Made by a program: the position numbers and the translations under genes
In this document: one piece after another, positions 55,715-64,000 of the stretch
Position numbering within the stretch: the first letter of the stretch is position 1
How the letters are laid out: each line of letters starts with the position of its first letter
Assembly (NCBI GenBank): GCA_031763025.1
Contig: JASSKH010000028.1
Location: 7,079,324 to 7,143,323 of the forward strand
Source of the DNA: Macrocystis pyrifera
Lineage: Eukaryota > Sar > Phaeophyceae > Laminariales > Laminariaceae
Direction: 5' to 3'
Length of the DNA stretch: 64,000 bases
Notes under the pieces: generated by a model
The model's input: the letters and a program-made list of their open reading frames with translations, nothing else
Databases searched by the model: none
What the model was told of the DNA's origin: nothing

Positions 55715-56820
55715 TATTTGAAGCGCCCATACGTTTTTTGCATGACGCACTGTACACTGCGAGCGGCGACTTTGGTGTGGTGGTAGCGGCGTACGGGGCG
55801 GCGGTAGAGTGACGGGTGTGAGGGGTGGCGGCGTAGACAGCGAGTGGTGGCGGACATGGGGTGTTTGCGGTACTGATGGTAGGTTAACGCGCCGGTGAAT
55901 GGGGAACCTTCCGTGACTGATGAGACACTCACACCGTGTTACACGCACGCTTGATGGCGGTAAAGCCCGCCTTCACCCCCCCCCAAACGGTAGTACATGT
56001 AACCCGCTTGCCACCACCCCCCCGCCGCCGAGTACCCCCCCTCCCCCCCCCCCCCGCGCCGAACGGTGGAGTATTCGCAGCCAGCGCAATGCGGTGCACG
56101 ACGACCGGACGGAACCCGATGGGAGATACGATTGAACAATCCAACTCATCGTTGTTCACCTTCGCCATGTGTATGTAGCGCGTGGCGTTAGGTCGTTTTT
56201 CTCTACAGTAGTTCGTAGAATGGCAGCAGTAACAGTAGCAGCAGCGGAAATGGTACAAAACCGAAATGTTTCCGGCAAAGCGTAGCGTACCATGTAAAAC
56301 TGTCAGCGTTAAGACACGCTTTGGTGTCCTGCGTCTTGGTGACTACGCACGACTGGTCGCGGTGTACTGGCAGAGTTTTTCCACCGTCTGTGGTCGACGA
56401 GGGGGGGTGATGGGAGAATGGTGGACGGGGGCCAAGACAGTGTTTTATAGAACTTTCATGCCATGGTATCCGCCGTTGTGCTTTCAGAAGCCTTGGGCGA
56501 GGTCTCGTGACGGCCTACTATAGTGTTCCCGTCTCTATGCGACAGGTGAATAACAGCGTGTATCGGATACTGCACTAGAAAACCTCGCGAATGGGTAGTA
56601 TCCGCGGGTGCATTTTGTTTAACGCAGGAAACCGAGCTGAAAGGACACATGCTATGTGAGGTGGTGGTTTGGATGGGTGGTTGGGTAGTAACTGGTTGAT
56701 TGGCGGGTGGTTGGGCGGTGGGGGGGGGAGAGCGTCCTTGTTTATTCTTTTCTGAGAGGGGTTTAGATGCCCCGCAGCCGGAGTTGCAGTCGGGCCAATA
56801 GCCGCGTGAGAGTTCCCACA

Positions 56821-57530
56821 TCGTGCTTGAGTTTCCCCGGTCTCATGTTAAGGCCGGGGGTCGGAGCAGGGAAGGTTTGGTTTTTGCCGAGGCGTGTGTC
56901 TTGCTTGGGTTTCCTCGGTCTCATGTCAAGGCCGCGGCTCACAAACAGAGAAGTTGTGCAGTGCCGAGGCGTGCATGTATCGTGCTTGAGGTTTCTCGGT
57001 CTCATGTTAAGGCCGTGGGTCGGAGCAGGGAAGGTTTGGTTTTGCTGAGGCGTGCATGTATCGTCGTTGAGTTTTCCCGGCTTCATGTTAAGGCCGTGGG
57101 TCGGAGCAGGGAAGTCTTTACTTGTGGCCTAGGTGTGTATCGTGCTTGGGTTTCCTCGGCCTCATGTTAAGGTCGTGGGTCGGAGCAGGGAGTGCTCATT
57201 TTTGCCGAGGCTTGTGTCGTGCTTGAGTTTCCTCGGTCTCATGTTAAGGCCGCGGGTCGCAGCAGGGAAGTGTTCAGTGCCGAGGCGTGCATACATCGTG
57301 CTCGAGTTTCCTCGGCTTCATGTTAAGGCCGCGGGTCGGAGCATGCAAGTCTTGTTTTTGCCGAGGCGTGTATCGTGCTTGAACTTCCTCGGGCTCATGT
57401 TCAGCCGCGATTCGGAGCGGGGACAGTATGTTTTTACCGAGGCGTGTGTATATACCGTGTTTGATTTTCCTCGGCCTCATGTTATGGCCACAGGTCGGAG
57501 AAGACAAGGTTTATAGTGCGAAGGCGTGTT
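56821..57530 (+). repeat. Hairpin-forming tandem array, 9 units (copy 4)
   Basis: Differs from the copy 2 array by only a few bases (for example GAGCATGCAAG for GAGCAAGCAAG). Same stems, loops and degenerate last two units. Confidence 0.9.
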
Positions 57531-58084
57531 TAAGATTTGGAAAAACAGATTAACAGGTAAAAAAATACAAGCACTAGAACGCCCCTGAGCAGCTTGTACC
57601 GCGGAGTCAACTTCCTCACGAGGTCCGTCGAGAACAGCAAGACGGCGTTATCGCCCGTGTTCCTAAATCTAAGCTGATAGTCGAGTCATGGGTTTCCAAA
57701 AAAAGATGTTTTTGGTGACAGTCCCGAGCACGCGCGCTGCAACAGGACAACCACAGCTTCCTACAAGTCAATTTCAGGTCAAGTCAGAAACGAGGTCACG
57801 TGGCATAGAAAATAGGTCTACATGTCCCAGATGTGACCAGGATGTGAGACTGCTATGTGAGTTGCATCATCACACCAGCTGAAACCTGCCGTGCTGCTTG
57901 TCTCAGTAGGAGCTGCAGGTTTTTCTCAAACGGTACTTGGGTGTCACAAAAAGTCTTGGATACTGATTTCCGCTTTCTGAAAATAGAATATCCCACCCAC
58001 CGCACACAGAAACAGCGATTCGACAAATAAATGCTGCCTGCCGACGACGGACATTTACAGCGTGGCGCTCCTCTCACACACCAT

Positions 58085-58546
58085 CTATGTCATAAAGAGT
58101 GGTGCTAAGTTTCCCGGCTTTCGGTCGTTGTTGTGGCTTGTGCGCAAGTCATCCCTCCGTAACCTCAGTTTTTCGTTTTCAAGCAAAACTTGCTTGTGTT
58201 TCGTGTTTCTCATAATTCTCATAATCTCTTTTATCGTTTCCTCAGGACCATCGAGCCAGTAGAGCCAGACAGCTTTACTGGTACAGTACTTCACCATTAG
58301 AGGGGGCATAGTACCGCATAGTACTGCAGAACCCATGATGGACCCAAAAACCGTGTATCCCACAAATACTAATACTATGTCTACACACCGTATTTGTTTC
58401 TGCTCACTACTGTATGTTCTCAAGTAATAGCAGGTGGGGGGAAGCCCCCGTACGTCCCATGCACTCCAAAGTTCGGTACTGAACCTGGTTACAGTTTGAC
58501 GCACGGTTTCTTTGTTTATGAAGGAAACAAGAAACAAAAGAAACAA
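58085..58546 (-). other. 153-residue minus-strand reading frame (copy 4)
   Basis: Almost identical to 28861-29322 (RRDDL for RMDDL, RFSTEL for RFCTEL). Same doubts about coding apply. Confidence 0.25.
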
Positions 58547-59179
58547 GAAACAAAAAACAAACTCGGCGAAACCAAGTATAAGCCCATTCTAAAACCTACC
58601 GTACACCAAAAATAGCGGGGATTGGGGGGGGCGGAGGGGGGGGGAGGTAAACAAGCCTACTCTTAAGTCCATGTTACCAAAACGACGTGCCAGTTCGTAC
58701 ATCGGACGAAGGACCTTCTTCTCGCACTTGCCACGCCCTCCATGTAGACGGGATGGCGGGAGGTCCTGCTACGGTGTCCACCGACACCACATGCGGACCC
58801 CAGCAAAACAAAAGAAAGCTGCATGCACGTTGTCATTTTTTTTAATGCAAGCGAAACCACGGCGCGACTTAGAAATACAACCAACCATGAAACACAAAAC
58901 TGCCGCCACGAAATAATTTGCCTCTCTATTTCGTACTACTGCAGACATAAGCATGCGAAGCGCGGTTCGGCAGATCAATCAACCCCCAAAAGACCGCGCA
59001 ACATGTTTGCGTCATATTTGTGGACATCTCCGCCAGCGTTGGGGCGCCAATGGTGGCATTGGCCGTTGCAAAAAAAAAAAGAAGTCGTACAATAGCGCGG
59101 CCACCTTACATCCTGAACACAAGACAAGAGCTCTCGTAACTCTTTTCCCTTCAAGAAGCCCTTCTTAAATCGTTCCGCC

Positions 59180-59518
59180 ATGAGCCACATCAAACAAAAC
59201 AAAGTGCACGCTTCGCTACCTCTAAGCAACGTGGCGCAACTCATCTTCCATATAGCAAGCGACTGTAAATTCTCGGCCTGGGCCAAAGTAGATTACGGTG
59301 GGACAATTCTAAGTCAGGTTACGCAAACAACAGATACAGGTACACAGCAGAAGGTATCATACTACTGGGGGTCATTCCGGAGAGAAAACGGCACCAAACT
59401 TGTCCCCATCGACTGCGGACTTTTAAAGAAAAGGAACGTGATATTTTTAAGCGTTCGAGCAACCAAGGACGCAAAAAACTACCAGTATCCGATTCACCAA
59501 GGTCAGCGTCTACAGTAG
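59180..59518 (+). CDS. Hypothetical 112 aa protein (copy 4)
   Basis: Identical in sequence to the frame at 29943-30281, in the second occurrence of the 1.36 kb block. No family recognised. Identity reflects recent duplication and gives no independent support. Confidence 0.2.
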   Translation: MSHIKQNKVHASLPLSNVAQLIFHIASDCKFSAWAKVDYGGTILSQVTQTTDTGTQQKVSYYWGSFRRENGTKLVPIDCGLLKKRNVIFLSVRATKDAKNYQYPIHQGQRLQ

Positions 59519-60096
59519 AGTGCGCAGCACACGTATACCCATTTAGAGTTATCTCTCTGTACATGTCCTGCGGCTGGGTACAGAAACGAATTGTTTCGGC
59601 TACGAGTAATTGTGACAGTAGTCGCGGATATTTTTACACGGCTCGACGCTTGTATGTGGCAGCAGACGAGGTGTAGCAGGCAGGTAAGCAAGTGAAGTGG
59701 CGAGGTGCTACAAGTGGGCCAAATAAACTTTTCGCTCGCCCCGACGGGAGCCATCACAGTTCTACGGAGAGCTGCCCACCACAATAGACGAGTTCAGCCC
59801 CAGTGCACCGCGACGAGTTACGCCGCATACAGCAACTTCTTTTACGTCTGACCGGCTCCTCAATCTATGCTCGGGAGCACAACTGCAAGCGTGTTTCTCT
59901 TCGCCAGGAGCATCTGAATCGTGGGAGGGTGCGACACCGAAAATCAGCGGCGGTGGTCATCGCGGGGGAAGGGGGCGCGGGGGGGGGGAAAGTGTTGGAA
60001 ACCACTACAGTAATGCCTTGCGAAGACAAGCAGAGACAATCCAAGGAGGACGAAGAGTGTGTGTGTACTCATTATCATGCATGGCCGTAGTCGGGT

Positions 60097-60963
60097 GGGG
60101 GGGGGGGGGGGGGGGGGGGGTGTACTCGATAGGATGTACTCGATCTCATGCATGGCCGTAGGCGTATGACCATAGACCCTCGCATCCCTACAATGCCGGG
60201 ACGGAGCATGTCGGGTTTTCACCGACCAGGCAGACATTGCTTGCACCAAGCGCGAAGCGCCGTGAGGTGTCCGGTGAGTCGCATGAAGGGTGAGCTGCAT
60301 CCTACTAAGAACCGCTTGTGAGGCGGACTTGTATATGGATGACAGCCTCAATGAGTTGGTTTAATGTCCGGTGTTGCCACTTCCAGAGACAGCAATGGGA
60401 GTACTATGTAACTGCCTCTTGGGTGCCTTACGTTGAACACTACGTGATACGATCAATTCCCTTGTGCAGAGTAAAGGTTCTTTACTTCGCGCAAATGATC
60501 TCACTCGAGAACCAGCTGTGGGCGACCGCCAAAAAAAAAAAAAAAAAAAACGGTACCCTGGATGTCTAGCTCACGTCGGGGGGGGGGGGGGGGGGGGGGG
60601 GGGTGGCAGAACAGCTGGGTGGCCCTTTCGTCTAGCCAGATTGGTACGGCGTTTACTGCGAGAAACCGAGTGGCAGGCTTTCAACACAGCTGCGGTGACA
60701 CCCTACCTAGTACCCGTGCGTCGTTTTTCTTCTGGATCGCTCCACCCGGAGAATTTTACGTGCACAGGTAGTCGGGACCCGCTCCGTGCACAATGTGAGC
60801 GCAAAAACATCCTTGTGCAGACATGGAATAATGTTGCACACCGATAGGCGTACCAAACTTAGAGATTGTCGACTTTGTGGTGTTTGCGACATTGTTTAGT
60901 GTCCCCACAGGAGGCGCTTATGCCCCCAATATGCAGGGAGGGGGGGGGGGGGGGGGGGGGGGG
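60097..60963 (+). repeat. Homopolymer cluster: G24, A20, G26, G24 (copy 4)
   Basis: G24 at 60097-60120, A20 at 60531-60550, G26 at 60578-60603 and G24 at 60940-60963. Sites and flanks match copy 2; only the lengths differ markedly. Confidence 0.9.
60147..60347 (+). repeat. Recurrent ~200 bp submodule (copy 4)
   Basis: Near-identical to 30910-31112; preceded by the G24 run and TGTACTCGATAGG. Confidence 0.85.
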
Positions 60964-62684
60964 TCCCGGCCACCTGTACTGCGCCATCTCCGGTAGAAGA
61001 CGGCTTCGGCTTCCAAGGCAAAACAACTCAATTCACAACAGGTGCACAATCGTGACGTATACTGGTACGTGCGAAGCACAAGTACTACTGACTGCGAGTC
61101 GCTGACTTCCGCCCTTCATTTTCGGGGTGCCGTTCTACAGTTAGTTCTGGCGGGCCATGGGTTGGTCTGCCGGTACACTATCCACACCTTCTCGCTGCCT
61201 GTACGTACTCCTACGACCTACAGCAGTAATTGTGATTACCGAGAGGCCTGGAGCTAAAATCTTGAAAAAAAAAAAAAAACGGACGGAGCGAAGCGCACAA
61301 CAAGAGGTGCTTTTCTTGCTGGCCAAGGGTTGAACACCCCTTCAGCAATATAAAAACACAATCACGCTATATATATCCGAATCTGCGAAGAAACACAACA
61401 GCCTCCCCCTCGAAAGAAAGCCAACATTCCTGTAGCAATCCTGACTTATTATACCGCTCTCGAAACCGGGGGAAGTATTCCGTCCCGGGAAAAACAAAAT
61501 CCATCACCATCATACCAAGGTACTTGACTTCGTGCACACATACCGTAGGCAACGCACATGTTGGCCGCGAGCAGAATGATGAGTCCGCCATCCTTTCACC
61601 CGCCCCAGGCTTCAATTTCGTTTTTTTCGCCCTCGACAACTGGCCACATCTCAGTGGTGGCCCGCCCGCTCCCATACCCCTATCCCCCCCCTCTCCTCCC
61701 CTCCCCTCCTCTCCGCGCGCGCGCTCCGATGACTTAGCTTCTCACCGACTGGATCGATCGCAGCTCGCAAAAACCTTTCTCCTGGCATTAGATAGTCGGA
61801 GCTTTTTCACGATAGGCTCCAACCCGAGGTATTGGTCGGCCATGCTCGGACCCTTCGTGGAGAGCCAGGGGTGCTCAAGCGCTCCAGCTGCCATCATCCG
61901 CTCAACTGGGCCCACCCTCGCCAGTTTGTTTTATCATCGTGTCCTATTCTAAATTATCAAATGGCGGCGACAGTCCGAAAAAAACAGAGAAGAGAGAGGG
62001 GTGCGGGAGGGCGAGTGGAGGGGGGGGGGGAGGGGGGGGGGGAGAAGAGAGAGAGGGGGGGGTGGGGGTGGGGGTAAAGAGCGTTTGAAATCTGCTACCA
62101 GGTACGAGTGAGTGTATGTAACCAGATGATGTTCGTGCTTTATGGTATCATACCGCCTGCACCTTACTGTACCGTAGTACAAAATCACTCGCATAACATG
62201 AAGAAGGAGCGCCGGACACTGCGACACCTACTATCAATACGAGCGCAAATAGTGTAACCTTCTGTAGGACCCCCGAACATGGCGTGTAAAAAATTATCGC
62301 TCAGCCACGAATCTCGACTATGAACGTACTTGGCCGTCTGTCCTCTGGGCATATATCGGTCATAATTAAAGCTATTTTGGCTCTGCGCAACCGCATGTGG
62401 CACGGCTCGTCGTTACTGCTGGCTTCAGCGTACTTTCCAACTAACCGAAGGCCACCAAAATACTTGAATGAGGTGTATATCGACCCGAAAGCTGCTGCCG
62501 TTGCGAAAAGAAAGGACTCCCGTTGCGTGGCCAGGGGGGGCTGATACCTGGTTTATTTTTTTCTGTGTCGAAGTCGTCTGAATAAGGCGGCTCGCCTACA
62601 GTAGTCGATGATACTGATACGTACCTCGTACAAACTATATTAGGCGGCTCGTCAAAATAGTTATTGGTGTCGAGCCATTTTAGC

Positions 62685-63520
62685 ATTTTAGCCTTGCTAC
62701 TCCTCCAACTGAAAGTTTGCACCTCCAACAAATCGGGGACGAAAACGGCGATCCCCCGGGTCGATGCCGCCCCGTACGGTGTGGAAACCCCAACCCCACC
62801 GGCTGACTGCTGATTGGCTGGGTTTCGTGCACCCAGCTCCACCCAAGGAGGATAGTGTTCGAATATGGTTGTTCAGCATTTTGGCAGTTTCATGGCTGTT
62901 CGGGATATCGGCTTATTTTAGGTTAAGTGGTGGTTGTTTCTGTGAGTGCACCACTACCCACATGGTCACTCATTCTGCCTCTACTCTGCCGGGAGAATAG
63001 TACGAAAAACCTGAATCATCTTCGTTCTTTGCCTGGGATTTATCAACAGATAGGATCCCCTCTTCGCATCATAAATATTTCCATACATCTGTAACTCCAA
63101 CAAACCGGGGACGAAAGAGACGGTCTCGAGGTCCATACCGCTCCGCACGGTGTGAAAACCCCAACCCCACTGGCACATTGCTCATTGCCTGGGGTTTGTG
63201 GGGCCAGAACCACCCGGGTAGGCTACGGTCTCATCCCCGGATCACAAATGCTTCCATACATCAAAACTCAAACACAATGGGGACGAAAGAGGCGGTCGCT
63301 CTCCGGGTCGATATCGCCCCGCACGGTATGAAACACCAAACCACGCTGGCCGATTGGTTGGGGTTTGTGGAGCCAGCGCCACCTGGGGAGGATAAGGTCC
63401 CCCATCCCCGGATCAGAAATATTTCCATAAGTCTCCAACTCCAACGAGTCGGGGACGAAATCGGACATCCTCCCGGTTGATACCGCCCCGTGCGGTGTGG
63501 AAACCCCAATTCCGGGTACA
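62685..63520 (+). repeat. Tandem ~165-175 bp repeats (copy 4)
   Basis: Same layout as 33450-34290, with the 210 bp non-repeat spacer (62850-63065) after the first unit. One unit has a few bases missing (ACATCAAAACTC, 63258). Confidence 0.85.
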
Positions 63521-63956
63521 CCGGAAGTTTTTGTTCTTGGCGCCTAAAGCCGACCCCCCCACCCGAACCTTAAGCCAGTGATCAGTGCTTGGGTGCTGTG
63601 CTTTGTAAAAACTGCTGGAGGTTGGTTCGGCCGGCTCGGGACACTGTGGCATGGAAAAACTACTACTGTAGGTTGATGGAGCCGCCCATAATATATTCCT
63701 GACGGTAGCCAATCATAGCTACAGTACCTCAGGAAGATTCACTTCAACACGTGACTACTACTGCCATTGTTACTGATGTCGAAAGTTTCGTGAGGCCGGC
63801 GGTTTCCACCCATTGGAGACAAGAAGACTCAGCAAGGAAGTTCATTAACCATCAGATGCCGGTAGACCAGGGGTGCACGCAAAAAATCCGACACCCCACT
63901 ATTATTAAGGTATCCATTTTAGAGACCCAGACAGGGGGGGGGGTGAGGGGGCGTAC

Positions 63957-64000
63957 TCATTTGTTGCGTGCCTTCGTCGTTTGACAAATGACCGCGCATC
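63957..64000 (-). pseudogene. Start of LINE C-terminal fragment (copy 4), cut by window end
   Basis: TCATTTGTTGCGTGCCTTCG at the stop end matches 34720 onward. The rest would lie beyond the window. It shows that copy 4 carries the same LINE remnant. Confidence 0.8.

Larger units (their letters stand above)
54348..64000 (+). repeat. Large duplicated module, copy 4 (mosaic, runs off the window end)
   Basis: Starts inside the 3' flank homologous to that of ANK2 (AACATGCCACCACAATATTT), with no ankyrin gene before it. Up to about 56067 it follows copy 3 (one 125-140 bp unit, CGAACGGTGGAGTATTCG). From about 56106 it follows copy 2 at nearly full identity (CCGGACGGAACCCGATGGGA). It contains the whole right half: array, 153-residue frame, 1.36 kb block, homopolymers, 165 bp repeats and the start of the LINE fragment. 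Confidence 0.9.

Overview
The window looks like nuclear DNA of a eukaryote, rich in transposons and repeats. There are no operons, few long reading frames, LINE-type reverse-transcriptase remnants, many TIR elements, microsatellites and long G or C homopolymers. The only convincing genes encode ankyrin-repeat proteins with a conserved C-terminal tail (WRRR..., an NLS-like RKRA patch, a Gly/Asp-rich stretch, a hydrophobic ...FL end). From memory this tail resembles ankyrin proteins of stramenopiles, especially brown algae. I could not search, so the assignment is moderate at best.

Layout. (1) 1-836 is the reverse-transcriptase part of a decayed LINE on the minus strand. (2) 954-10012 is copy 1 of a large duplicated module that ends in a minus-strand LINE C-terminal fragment. 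(3) 10013-21640 has no gene: GTAC-rich degenerate repeats, an inverted pair of TIR elements (15583-17745), then three TIR elements almost end to end (19058-21614). (4) 21640-37051 is copy 2: upstream region, intact gene ANK1 (23108-24754), module, LINE fragment. An inverted pair of TIR elements (35278-36904) splits the LINE fragment. (5) 37052-44780 is copy 3: upstream region, frameshifted ANK2 (38090-39750), and a module cut off at a MITE-like terminus. (6) 46450-47904 is the divergent paralogue ANK3, followed by a strongly diverged module copy (about 49.1-50.46 kb). (7) 50.5-54.3 kb holds gene-poor DNA, an inverted module fragment and a short tandem array. (8) 54348 to the window end is copy 4, without an ankyrin gene. 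It is a mosaic: its left part resembles copy 3 and its right part is nearly identical to copy 2.

The overall picture is a tandemly amplifying [ankyrin gene - module - LINE fragment] locus. It evolves by duplication, gene conversion or unequal exchange, and transposon insertion. The module carries no convincing gene. It does carry a striking array of 7-9 hairpin-forming repeats of about 78 bp, present in all four main copies. Stem changes in this array mostly preserve pairing, through G.U wobble, only if the plus strand is transcribed. That array and the fast-evolving ankyrin family are the most interesting parts of the window.
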